Below are positions 6,511-13,754 of a DNA stretch of 21,835 nucleotides, piece by piece. The stretch comes from Dehalococcoidia bacterium (GTDB lineage Bacteria > Chloroflexota > Dehalococcoidia > JACVQG01 > JAHKAY01): NCBI GenBank assembly GCA_030740315.1, contig JASLXN010000005.1, forward strand, positions 3,569 to 25,403. Reading direction: 5' to 3'. The translations under genes were made by a program, and so were the position numbers. The stretch's first letter is position 1; every line of letters starts with the position of its first letter. The notes under the pieces were generated by a model. That model was given only the letters and a program-made list of their open reading frames with translations, did not search any database and was not told where the DNA came from.

Positions 6511-7497
6511 TCATGCCACGGAGATGCCTAGCTTGAGATTGGGGAAGATGTCCAGGTCCGGACCGTCCCGGTGGCCCCTCTGCAACATGAAGTAGCCGCA
6601 GGCGGCCACCATGGCCGCGTTATCGGTGCATAGGGCAGGGGAGGGAAAGAGCACCGGCACCGGAGATGCGGCGGTCACCGCCTGCCTCAGGCGGCGGTTG
6701 GCGGCGACTCCCCCCGCCACCAATATGGCTTGAACCTTGTGCTGGGCCGCCGCTTGGGTTGCTTTTACCGCCAGCACCTCCACCACAGCCTCCTGGAAGC
6801 TGGCAGCAAGGTCGTCCGGCTCTCCTCCCACCTGGTTCACATAGCGCCACAAGGCGGTCTTGAGTCCGGAGAAGCTGAAGTCCTTGCTGCCGGAGAGCCA
6901 CGCCCGGGGCAGGAGGTGGCAGGGTTGCCCCCTGCGTGCGGCACGGTCGATAGCCGGGCCGCCTGGGTATCCCAGACCCAGCAGGCGCGCCGCCTTGTCA
7001 AATGCCTCTCCGGCGGCGTCGTCCCTTGTGCGGCCCAGGGACTGGAACCGCCCGCTGCCGTGCATGACGGCCAATTCCGTGTGGCCCCCGGAGACCAGCA
7101 GGCACAGCAGAGGGAGGGGTGGTGGGTCCCCCTCCAGCCACCGGGCGTAAACATGGGACTCCAAGTGGTTTACCCCCACAAGGGGAAGCTCCAGGGAGGC
7201 GGCCAGTGCCTTGGCCATACTGAGGCCCACCAGCAACGAGCCGGGCAGCCCCGGGCCGCAGGTTACGGCGATAGCGTCCATGTCACTAAGTGTGGCCCCG
7301 GCCCCGGAGAGCGCCCGCTGCAGGATGGGCACGATGGCCAGCAAGTGCTGGCGGGAGGCCACCTCAGGCACCACGCCGCCATAGCGGGCATGGATGGCCA
7401 CCTGGGAGGACACCGCGCTTGACAGCAGGTGGCTGCCATCGGCCACCACCGCAGCCGCCGTCTCATCGCAGGAAGTCTCTATTCCCAGTACCCTCAT
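6511..7497 (-). CDS. tsaD: tRNA N6-adenosine threonylcarbamoyltransferase TsaD
   Basis: The catalytic Kae1/Qri7/YgjD-family protein transfers threonylcarbamoyl from TC-AMP to A37 of ANN-decoding tRNAs, making t6A with TsaB and TsaE. The opening MRVLGIETSCDETAAAVV is the classic N-terminus. The metal ligands are in NHLESH (H111 and H115 counted from this start, the same numbers as in E. coli) and D292 in CTDNAAM. Nucleotide-binding segments LVSGGHTEL, GEAFDKAARLLGLGYPGGP, FSFSGLKTAL and VAGGVAANRRLR are all intact. Length is 328 residues, normal for bacteria. A GTG five codons upstream (7512) keeps the frame open, but the conserved N-terminus and the His numbering favour the ATG at 7497. tsaB and tsaE are not in the window, and no same-strand partner is adjacent. 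Confidence 0.97.
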   Translation of the reverse strand: MRVLGIETSCDETAAAVVADGSHLLSSAVSSQVAIHARYGGVVPEVASRQHLLAIVPILQRALSGAGATLSDMDAIAVTCGPGLPGSLLVGLSMAKALAASLELPLVGVNHLESHVYARWLEGDPPPLPLLCLLVSGGHTELAVMHGSGRFQSLGRTRDDAAGEAFDKAARLLGLGYPGGPAIDRAARRGQPCHLLPRAWLSGSKDFSFSGLKTALWRYVNQVGGEPDDLAASFQEAVVEVLAVKATQAAAQHKVQAILVAGGVAANRRLRQAVTAASPVPVLFPSPALCTDNAAMVAACGYFMLQRGHRDGPDLDIFPNLKLGISVA

Positions 7498-7639
7498 GAT
7501 CTGTGCCAGCACCTACTCGTAGAGGCCATTTGGCAACCTGTTTTGCCTTTACGGCCCGCAAAATCATATCCGGTGGCCTTATACCCACCTACTTCCCCCG
7601 TTGGGTTACTATTGTCCTTGAGTGGCAATATACGTCGCA

Positions 7640-7915
7640 CTATTTTGTGGATTTTGGGTGAGGCCCAAAAACGGTGTCCAGAAAGGCTTTAACCGCTTGT
7701 TCGGCAACTATATCCCCCACTCCGTCAAAGGCTTCACGTAGAGGGCTAACATCGGATACCGTGAAGCCCCCATCAGCCTCTACCTTGCCTTCGAGGCGCA
7801 TCTCACCAAAGCCGGGATTTCGCTCGCCCACCCTTCGCGTAAGCAGTTCCGCGAACTTTTCAAAGTTTTCCTCCAGTAGATTTTCCATCTCCGCTCTGGT
7901 GTAGGCTCTATCCAT
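7640..7915 (-). CDS. Small protein of unknown function (91 aa)
   Basis: I do not recognise this protein. It is acidic overall with an amphipathic N-terminal half (RAEMENLLEENFEKFAELLTR) that looks like a long helix. A stretch GEMRLEGKVEADGGFTVSDV suggests a beta hairpin, and another helix follows (VAEQAVKAFLDTVFG). There is no signal peptide or membrane segment. A ribosome site is only weak before the ATG (AAGGCGG, about 12 bases away); a better AGGAGGG lies about 25-30 bases upstream and could serve a different start, but I see no clear in-frame start codon there. A 7-bp hairpin (TTTTGGG/CCCAAAA, 7652-7670) overlaps the last codons. It lies 142 bases upstream of tsaD on the same strand, so co-transcription is possible. 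Confidence 0.6.
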   Translation of the reverse strand: MDRAYTRAEMENLLEENFEKFAELLTRRVGERNPGFGEMRLEGKVEADGGFTVSDVSPLREAFDGVGDIVAEQAVKAFLDTVFGPHPKSTK

Positions 7916-8045
7916 ACTGTAGCTATCCGCCTTCTTCTCACTCTTTATCCCTCCTCACCCACTTGATCACCTCGCCTATTGTAGCATTTTTGACGCTCCC
8001 CTATGGTGATGCTATCATTTCCATACCGGGAAGGAGGAGTTGAGG

Positions 8046-9281
8046 ATGGCCGGACTGTACCTTGGGTTGATGGCTGGCTTTCTGTTGATGTCCACTCTGT
8101 TCGCCCTGATGGAGGCGGCATATCTTTCAGTGCAGCGCAGCCGGGTGAGGCGCCTGGCTGCCGAGGGTGTGAGCGGCGGGCCGGAGGTGGAGAGGATTAT
8201 CCAGGAGCCGGAGCGTATGCTGGCCACGGTATTGCTCTCCAACAATGTGGCCAACACGGCGGTGGCGGTCTTGGGGTCTGCGTTGGCCGTCTCCCTGTGG
8301 GGTCCGCGGTGGGGGGTGGTTGTCGCCACGGTGTCGGTAGCGGCTTTGGTCTTCCTGCTGGGGGACACCCTCCCCAAGTCCTTCGCCACCCGCCACCCAG
8401 AGAGGGTTGCCTTTCTCACTTCGGGTTTGATGGGGTTGATGCAGAAAGCCCTCTCCCCCATGGTTGCTACGGTCACATGGCTGTCCACCCGGGTCACCGG
8501 GGGTGGCCCCATGCGGCAGACCCTCAGTGAGGAGGATATCCGTTTCCTCATTACCATCGGCCATGAGCAGGGGGCGGTGGAGGAGGCCGCTGCCAAGATG
8601 CTCCACCGCGTGTTTGAGTTTGGTGATCGCCTGATAAAGGAGGTGATGACCCCACGCACCGAGGTGGTGGCCGTGCCCCTGGGCACCTCCCTAAAGGACT
8701 TTTTCCATATTTACGGGCAGCACCCATACTCTCGATTTCCGGTCTGCCGGGGCTCACTGGAGGAGGTGGAGGGCATCCTGGCAGTTAAGGATGTGCTCAT
8801 GGCGGTGGCGCAAGGGACGCTGGCACGTTGCGACCCCGTAGATAGGCTCATGCGCCCCGCCAGCTTCGCCCCTGAGACCAAGCCGCTGGGCGAGCTGCTG
8901 CCAGTGATGCAGGCCCAGGGGTGGCAGATGGCGGTGGTGGTGGACGAGTATGGCGGCGTGGCCGGTGTGGTGACGCTGGGTGAGATGGTAGAGGAGATTG
9001 TCGGCAGTGTACGGGACGAGATGGGTTGGGAGGGGCAGGAGTGGGAGACCATCAACGAGACCACTTTCCAGGTGGATGGCGGCCTCCAAGTGGAGGAGGC
9101 CAACGAGATGCTGGACCTGGAGATGCCCGAGGGTGAGTACCAGACCGTGGCCGGGCTATTCCTCAGCCTGCTGGGCCGTATCCCACGAGAGGGAGATAGC
9201 GTGCGCGAGGGTGGCTTGAAGCTGGTGGTCACTCTCATGCGGGGCCGCAAGATAGAGAAAATCCTCATCACCAGGGAGTAG
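8046..9281 (+). CDS. CNNM/HlyC-CorC family protein with CBS domains
   Basis: A 411-residue membrane protein of the hemolysin-C/CorC/CNNM family, whose members are implicated in Mg2+ or Co2+ transport or regulation. Order of domains: a DUF21/CNNM transmembrane domain (residues 1 to about 155) with LFALMEAAYLSV, NNVANTAVAVLGSALAV and GDTLPKSFATRHPE; a CBS pair (about 185-315) opened by MTPRTEVVAVPLG and closed by VVDEYGGVAGVVTLGEMVEE; then a CorC/HlyC C-terminal domain (about 325-410, FQVDGGLQVEEANEMLDLEMP). The ATG at 8046 is chosen because AAGGAGGAG lies 7-9 bases upstream; the TTG two codons earlier is too close. The following gene starts 1 base after the stop, so these genes form an operon. 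Confidence 0.92.
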   Translation: MAGLYLGLMAGFLLMSTLFALMEAAYLSVQRSRVRRLAAEGVSGGPEVERIIQEPERMLATVLLSNNVANTAVAVLGSALAVSLWGPRWGVVVATVSVAALVFLLGDTLPKSFATRHPERVAFLTSGLMGLMQKALSPMVATVTWLSTRVTGGGPMRQTLSEEDIRFLITIGHEQGAVEEAAAKMLHRVFEFGDRLIKEVMTPRTEVVAVPLGTSLKDFFHIYGQHPYSRFPVCRGSLEEVEGILAVKDVLMAVAQGTLARCDPVDRLMRPASFAPETKPLGELLPVMQAQGWQMAVVVDEYGGVAGVVTLGEMVEEIVGSVRDEMGWEGQEWETINETTFQVDGGLQVEEANEMLDLEMPEGEYQTVAGLFLSLLGRIPREGDSVREGGLKLVVTLMRGRKIEKILITRE

Positions 9282-9282
9282 A

Positions 9283-9912
9283 TTGCTGCGTTGGAGGCTC
9301 CAGTTCAGCCGGGGGGACACACTGAAATTCCTGTCCCACCTGGACATGATGCGTTTGTGGGAGAGGTTGCTGCGACGGGCCTCTGTGCCCCTGGCCTATT
9401 CCCAGGGGTTCAGCCCACACCCCCAGCTATCACTGGCCCTACCCCTACCCCTGGGTGTCACCAGCGATGCCGAGTTACTGGATATATGGCTCACCCGGCC
9501 CCTGCCCCTAGACCACTTGACCGGTGGCCTGGAGCGTCAGTCACCCACGGGGCTGGTGCTAGCCGGGGTGCAGCCGGTGCCCCCCCGCGCCCCATCCCTG
9601 CCCTCATTAGTGCGGGCCGCCGAGTACCGCGTGGAGGGGGAGGGTAACGGGGTGGCCGAAGCAACGGACACCCTGCTGGTTGCCGACCATTTTCCATGGC
9701 AGCACCGCCGTGAGCGACAGGTGCGCCAGTATGACCTGCGACCCCTGGTGGAAGGGCTGCGTGCAGTGCCGTCCGGCGCCGGAGGCTGGGTGCTGGAGAT
9801 GCGCCTAAGGGCAGGCCCCTTCGGCACGGGCCGAGCGGACCAAGTGGCCCTGGCGGTGGGTCTGCGCCCACGCCACCTGCACCGCACCCGAATATTCCTG
9901 GAGGTGCCATGA
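9283..9912 (+). CDS. TIGR03936-type (DUF2344) radical-SAM-linked protein, stand-alone
   Basis: A 209-residue protein beginning LRWRLQFSRGDTLKFLSHLDMMRLWERLLRRA and continuing PLAYSQGFSPHPQLSLALPLPLGV. These are the hallmark segments of TIGR03936/DUF2344, which usually occurs fused to, or directly after, a B12-binding radical SAM protein of the TIGR03960 type. Here no radical SAM gene is adjacent; the neighbours are a CBS-domain protein and a phosphatase. The start is TTG at 9283, supported by AGGGAG 5 bases upstream and by the family N-terminus. The stop overlaps the next gene by 4 bases (ATGA), so translation is coupled. Biochemical function is unknown; the family is often annotated as tRNA or ribosome-associated by context only. 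Confidence 0.85.
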   Translation: MLRWRLQFSRGDTLKFLSHLDMMRLWERLLRRASVPLAYSQGFSPHPQLSLALPLPLGVTSDAELLDIWLTRPLPLDHLTGGLERQSPTGLVLAGVQPVPPRAPSLPSLVRAAEYRVEGEGNGVAEATDTLLVADHFPWQHRRERQVRQYDLRPLVEGLRAVPSGAGGWVLEMRLRAGPFGTGRADQVALAVGLRPRHLHRTRIFLEVP

Positions 9913-10520
9913 GGCTTATCCTTGTACGCCACGGCCAGACCCAGTGGAATGTGGAGCGCCGCTTTCAGGGCAGCAGCAGTGATATAGAGTTGAATGAGCA
10001 GGGACGCCGTCAGGCCTGGGCCGCCGGGGAGGCTATGAAGGCAGAGAAAATAGACGCTATCTATTCCAGCCCCCTCAGCCGGGCACGGGACACGGCCCAG
10101 CAAATAGCCCAACACCATGACTTACAGGTGACGCTGGAGACGGACTTTACCGAGATTGACGGTGGTGACCTGGAGGGTTCCCCCTTCGGGCAGTTGCCGG
10201 AGGAGCACCCCGCTTTCTGGAAGCAGTGGCGGGAGGGCACCGGCTCTATCTCCTGCCCTGGTGGGGAGTCCCTAGATGATGTGATGGAGCGTGCCTGGGC
10301 CGCACTTCGGCGTATACGGGACCGTCACCACGGGGATACCGTGGTGGTGGTGTGTCATACTTTTACTGTCATAGCTCTCTTCCTCAGGGCCCTGGACTTG
10401 GCCCCCGGCCTCTTCCGCCGCCTCCGCCTGGAGGTGGGCAGCTTCACCGAGATAGACCTGAACGGCGACCAGGCCCGCCTGGTAAAGTTCAACGATACCT
10501 GCCACTGGAAGGAGGTATAG
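9909..10520 (+). CDS. Histidine phosphatase family protein (phosphoglycerate-mutase-like)
   Basis: 203 residues with the branch-1 histidine phosphatase core. It has the phospho-acceptor motif LVRHGQTQWN (H8), R58 in SSPLSRARDTA, the general acid region TEIDGGDLEG (E82), and the second His in VVVVCHTFTV (H150). Length fits cofactor-independent broad-specificity phosphatases (GpmB, CobC or PhoE-like) rather than true glycolytic dPGM of about 250 residues. The substrate cannot be assigned. CobC-like alpha-ribazole phosphatase is possible, but no cobalamin genes are visible. It overlaps the upstream gene by 4 bases, and its 3' end carries the ribosome site used by tilS, so the four genes 8046-11961 look like one operon. 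Confidence 0.93.
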   Translation: MRLILVRHGQTQWNVERRFQGSSSDIELNEQGRRQAWAAGEAMKAEKIDAIYSSPLSRARDTAQQIAQHHDLQVTLETDFTEIDGGDLEGSPFGQLPEEHPAFWKQWREGTGSISCPGGESLDDVMERAWAALRRIRDRHHGDTVVVVCHTFTVIALFLRALDLAPGLFRRLRLEVGSFTEIDLNGDQARLVKFNDTCHWKEV

Positions 10521-10551
10521 ACTGGAGGCCCCCCCAGGCTTTGAGGCCGGG

Positions 10552-11961
10552 GTGCTGGCTTTCATCCGGGAGCACGGCCTGCTCCACTCCGGAGAAACGG
10601 TGGTGGTGGCCGTATCCGGAGGCCCTGATTCGTTGTGTCTGCTCCATCTGCTCCACCGGCTCCGTAGCGAGCTATGTATAGGCCTCCACACCGCCCACCT
10701 GGACCACATGCTGCGGGGTGCGGAGGCGGCGGAAGATGCCAGCTTCGTGGAACACATCTGCCAGGGGCTGGGGGTGCCCTTTACGGTTGAGAGGCAGGAT
10801 GTGTCCGCATACCGGCGTCGGCACCGGCTATCCATGGAGGAGGCCAGCCGCCGGGTGCGGTACCGGTTCCTGGCCCGAGTGGCCCGGGATGCCGGTGCAG
10901 GCCGGGTGGTGGTGGGCCACACCTCAGATGACCAAGTGGAGACGGTGCTGATGAACTTGGTGCGGGGTGCAGGTGCCCGCGGGCTGCGCGGCATGGCTCC
11001 GGTGTCCTCTTGGCCGGAGCCAGAGACCGATATCCTGCTCGTGCGGCCACTGCTGTCGGTATCACATAGCAATACCGAGGCCTACTGCGGGTGGCTGCGC
11101 CTCAGCCCCCGGCAGGACATCTCTAACCTGCACTTCGGGCCCCTACGCAACCGCATCCGGGGCCGCCTACTGCCCCTGTTGCAAAGTATGAACCCACGAG
11201 TGCAGGAGGCGCTGCTGCGCACCGCTCAGGCCCTGACACTTGATACGGACTTCCTGGCGGGGGCGGTGGAGGCGGTTTGGCAGGAGGTGGTGACCGGTTC
11301 CGGTGGCGGGCTGTGCCTGCACCTGATGCGGTTCCGACAGCTACACCCGGCGCTGCAGCGGCACATGCTGCTGCGGGCGGCCGGGGAGGTCATCGGCCGG
11401 GAGGATGTGGAAATGGTGCATGTTGAGAGTGCGCTACGGCTGCTTTACAAGCCGGGCAGCCACCACCTCACCCTGCCCCGGGGGCTGACCGTGACCACCC
11501 TTGAGGAACATGCCTGGCTGGGGAAGGGCGAGGCCCCCTGCCCCCTGCCACCGCTGGAAGGGGAGTACCCCCTCCGGGTGCCGGGGAAGTCACGACTCCC
11601 TGGATGGCGGGTCACCGCCACCATATCAGACAGTGGAGAAGCAGACTCGTCCGGCCCTGGGGATGATGCCTTAAGCGGCTTGGCAGCCTATATGGACTTT
11701 GACGCAGCGGGCAGCGGGCTGACTGTGCGGCCACGCCGTCCTGGTGACCGCTTCCGCCCACTGGGGCTGGGTGGGGACAAGAAGCTGCAGGACTTCATGG
11801 TGGATGCCCGCATACCCCGGCCGTGGCGGGGACGGGTGCCGGTGGTGTGCTCCCCAAGGCACCTCCTTTGGTTAGTGGGGTGGGGGCTGGACGAGCGAGT
11901 ACGAGTCAGGCCTGACACCCACCGGGTGCTGCGCCTAGAGTTCCAACAGGAGGGAGCGTAG
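10552..11961 (+). CDS. tilS: tRNA(Ile)-lysidine synthetase TilS
   Basis: 469 residues. It ligates lysine to C34 of the CAU-anticodon tRNA-Ile using ATP, converting decoding from AUG to AUA. The PP-loop is VAVSGGPDSLCLLHLL (S22-S27). It is followed by HLDHMLRG, EEASRRVRYRFL, and GHTSDDQVETVLMNLVRGAG (the ATP-binding DDQxET segment), then NLHFGPLRNRIRGRLLPLL. The C-terminal TilS domain contains GDRFRPLGLGGDKKLQDFMVD and LLWLVGWGLDERV. The start is ambiguous. The GTG at 10552 has a weak GAGG 5 bases upstream, whereas the strong AGGAGG at 10510-10515 lies 6 bases before an in-frame CTG at 10522. Starting at the CTG would add ten residues and begin 1 base after the phosphatase stop. The hpt gene that often follows tilS is absent. 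Confidence 0.95.
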   Translation: MLAFIREHGLLHSGETVVVAVSGGPDSLCLLHLLHRLRSELCIGLHTAHLDHMLRGAEAAEDASFVEHICQGLGVPFTVERQDVSAYRRRHRLSMEEASRRVRYRFLARVARDAGAGRVVVGHTSDDQVETVLMNLVRGAGARGLRGMAPVSSWPEPETDILLVRPLLSVSHSNTEAYCGWLRLSPRQDISNLHFGPLRNRIRGRLLPLLQSMNPRVQEALLRTAQALTLDTDFLAGAVEAVWQEVVTGSGGGLCLHLMRFRQLHPALQRHMLLRAAGEVIGREDVEMVHVESALRLLYKPGSHHLTLPRGLTVTTLEEHAWLGKGEAPCPLPPLEGEYPLRVPGKSRLPGWRVTATISDSGEADSSGPGDDALSGLAAYMDFDAAGSGLTVRPRRPGDRFRPLGLGGDKKLQDFMVDARIPRPWRGRVPVVCSPRHLLWLVGWGLDERVRVRPDTHRVLRLEFQQEGA

Positions 11962-12214
11962 CCATCCCTGTGCCGTTTCCCCGGTGTTGGGGTCTTGACC
12001 TACAGCCAGCAGCGGCGGCGCAGATGTTGCATAGCTCAACCCAGTCTACAGCGTCCTCGGTATGGTAGCTATCTGAGATTAACACGGAATGAATCTGCTG
12101 CACCTTATACTTGAAGGCACTGCCATCGGGATCCAGGGGGCCCGTGCGCAACTCTAAATCGGAGAGAGCCTGCTCCAAGGCCTGAATCTCATGTGTGACG
12201 GCCTCTTTAACCAC
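11906..12214 (-). CDS. Small protein of unknown function, apparently frameshifted near its C-terminus
   Basis: I do not recognise the family. A convincing N-terminal part reads VKEAVTHEIQALEQALSDLE, likely a helix, followed by a Lys/Tyr-rich segment ending HTEDAVDW. GTG at 12214 is preferred over GTG at 12223 because AAGGGGA lies 9 bases from the former and touches the latter. After about codon 65 the frame turns into low-complexity Ala, Arg and Pro-rich sequence and runs 56 bases into the 3' end of tilS. A neighbouring frame offers a much more protein-like ending, LLAVGQDPNTGETAQGWLRS followed by LLLEL and a TAG at 11935-11937. A one-base indel around 12015-12045 would join the two parts. 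The gene sits 67 bases downstream of the 65-residue gene on the same strand. Confidence 0.45.
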   Translation of the reverse strand: MVKEAVTHEIQALEQALSDLELRTGPLDPDGSAFKYKVQQIHSVLISDSYHTEDAVDWVELCNICAAAAGCRSRPQHRGNGTGMATLPPVGTLGAAPGGCQA

Positions 12215-12280
12215 TTCGATCACTCCCCTTCTCTATAGGCTGCGGCGTAGGTATGTGATGGTCTGTGTCTAAAGCCTCAC

Positions 12281-12478
12281 CTATGCTTCGTAGGCAACAA
12301 CCCGCATCAGGCCCATAGTGGCCCCTGTGTTGTGGGTGGTGGCTGTATCGGAAACGGATATAACGCTTTTAATACCGGCCCCGGTGAGGAAGCTGCTTAC
12401 CTCCTGGTCCAACTTGTTCAGTTCATCTGCGGGATGGAATATCTTGAGGGCAGTAGTGAAGGTCTTCATTTTGACCAT
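12281..12478 (-). CDS. Small conserved-looking protein of unknown function (65 aa)
   Basis: A 65-residue protein with a perfect AGGAGG ribosome site 4-5 bases before its ATG. The sequence reads MKTFTTALKIFHPADELNKL, a helical DQEVSSFLTGAGIKSVISVS, then DTATTHNTGATMGLMRVVAY. The alternation of a beta start, helix, beta strand (KSVISVSD) and final strand (LMRVVAYE) suggests a compact alpha/beta fold. I have no function to offer. There is no signal peptide or membrane helix. It is preceded by an AT-rich control region with a palindrome and probably heads a two-gene unit with the frameshifted small gene downstream. Confidence 0.7.
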   Translation of the reverse strand: MVKMKTFTTALKIFHPADELNKLDQEVSSFLTGAGIKSVISVSDTATTHNTGATMGLMRVVAYEA

Positions 12479-12490
12479 GGCTACCTCCTG

Positions 12491-12522
12491 AGTATAATTA
12501 TCATATGATTACAACAGTATAA
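12491..12522 (-). promoter_or_regulatory. AT-rich promoter/operator-like region upstream of the 65-aa gene
   Basis: In a GC-rich surrounding, this AT-rich patch contains the palindrome ATCATATGAT (12500-12509) flanked by two direct copies of AGTATAA (12491-12497 and 12516-12522, 25 bases apart). On the minus strand each copy reads TTATACT, a good -10-like hexamer, and TATGAT lies between them. No convincing -35 was found at 17 bases. The layout fits a promoter overlapped by a dimeric repressor site; this is inferred. Confidence 0.4.
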
Positions 12523-12628
12523 CACTCGGAGCGTCTTGCCTAAACAGGCTGCGGTAGAGGTTGCCGCGCCGCTCAGTCCACCTGCCGGGGGGCCGGATTC
12601 ACATAGCCGGTGAGGAGCACATTGGGGG

Positions 12629-13501
12629 CTAGGTCGATAAGCTCGTCCAGCGGCCCTGTTTCTTGTAGTCCTTGCTGAGAACCCTTACCGGCAGCGGCTC
12701 CGAGTAGATGGATATTTGGCCGCCGCCGATGCCCATAACCTGTCCGTTAATGTTGGCGGCGGCTTCAGTGGCTAGGAACAGCACCGCCGGCGGCACATAC
12801 CCCGGCCCTGGCATGTCCAGCAGCTCCTCGTAACGCTCCCGTGTGATGATACCGGCCTCCATCCTTCTTTTGAACCCAACCTTTACCTCCTCGGTCATGG
12901 TCATGCGTGTGGCGGCAAGGGGGGCGATGGCGTTACAGGTCACCCCGGAGCGGCCCATCTCCCGTGCGATGGCGCGGGTAAGGCTGACAATGCCGCCTTT
13001 GGCGGCACCGTAGTTGCACTGTCCCACTGTGCCCCGCCAGGCGTCCGAGGTTACATTGATTATGCGTCCGGACTTCTGCTTTCGCATCACTACACAGGCA
13101 TGGCGGCACATGTTGAAAGTGCCTTTCAGGTGCACGGAGACAACCGTGTCCCAATCGTCCTCGGTCATGTTGAAAATCATGCGCTCCCTCAGCACCCCTG
13201 CCGCATTGAAGACTATGTCCAGGCTGCCAAACCGCTCCACGCAGTTTATAATAATCCGCTCGGCGCCGGCGAAGTCGGCCACAGATTCGTAAGCGGGAGC
13301 CGCGGTGCCCCCTTGTTGCTCTATCTCACTCACCACCCCGTCGGCGGCTGAGGTGTCCTTGCCGGAGCCGTCCCGCTCCACGCCGGGGTCAACCACAATG
13401 ACCCCGGCACCTTCGGCCGCCAAGGCCAGGGCCACCTCTCGGCCGATACCCCGCCCACCACCTGTTACCACTGCGCTCTTCCCCTGAAGCTTGTCACCCA
13501 T
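12629..13501 (-). CDS. Short-chain dehydrogenase/reductase (SDR), C-terminus frameshifted
   Basis: A classical-type SDR of 290 residues as read. The cofactor motif is VVTGGGRGIG (residues 11-20), with structural NAAG at 99-102. The catalytic residues are S152 in NVTSDAW, Y164 and K168 in NYGAAKGG, followed by GVTCNAIAPLAATRMT. D37 in VIVVDPG suggests NAD(H) rather than NADP(H) preference. It probably oxidises a hydroxyacyl-CoA or another secondary alcohol; the TSDAW block and long C-terminus resemble SDRs linked to acyl-CoA catabolism. ATG at 13501 follows GGGAGG. The frame ends abruptly in GRWTSLST, whereas the adjacent frame continues LDELIDLAPNVLLTGYVNPA and stops at 12573-12575. The catalytic core is intact, so activity may survive. 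Confidence 0.9.
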   Translation of the reverse strand: MGDKLQGKSAVVTGGGRGIGREVALALAAEGAGVIVVDPGVERDGSGKDTSAADGVVSEIEQQGGTAAPAYESVADFAGAERIIINCVERFGSLDIVFNAAGVLRERMIFNMTEDDWDTVVSVHLKGTFNMCRHACVVMRKQKSGRIINVTSDAWRGTVGQCNYGAAKGGIVSLTRAIAREMGRSGVTCNAIAPLAATRMTMTEEVKVGFKRRMEAGIITRERYEELLDMPGPGYVPPAVLFLATEAAANINGQVMGIGGGQISIYSEPLPVRVLSKDYKKQGRWTSLST

Positions 13502-13754
13502 TATTTATACCTCCCGGTTTGAATCAGCCTGCCCAACCTAGCTCCTTCCCTGGTGTGTTCCCCACCGACCCCTGCCACCCACAACACCCATGGTGAATTA
13601 ACCGCCCGTAGGTGTCAAGATGTCCGGCCCTCTTGGGGTGATGTGGAGGCTATTTGACACCGGGGTGCGGCGAGGGTATTATCTGCCCCGGTGGCCGGAA
13701 GGGCCGGGCAAGTCCCCAAAGCGCACTATAGACGCCGTGGACAAGGAGCGAAGA

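Noticed and set aside
6730..7422. 230-codon plus-strand open frame
   Set aside because: It lies entirely antisense to tsaD, whose motifs are complete, and shows no domain or ribosome site.
8003..8686. Overlapping frames of 175 and 223 codons at the start of the CBS-domain gene
   Set aside because: Both are out-of-frame or antisense readings of the CNNM/CBS gene with Arg, Ser, Pro and Gly-rich shadow composition.
13620..13754. ATG at 13620 as start of the flavin reductase
   Set aside because: The 45 extra residues do not resemble the family, no ribosome site precedes it, and GTG at 13755 has AAGGAG at ideal distance.
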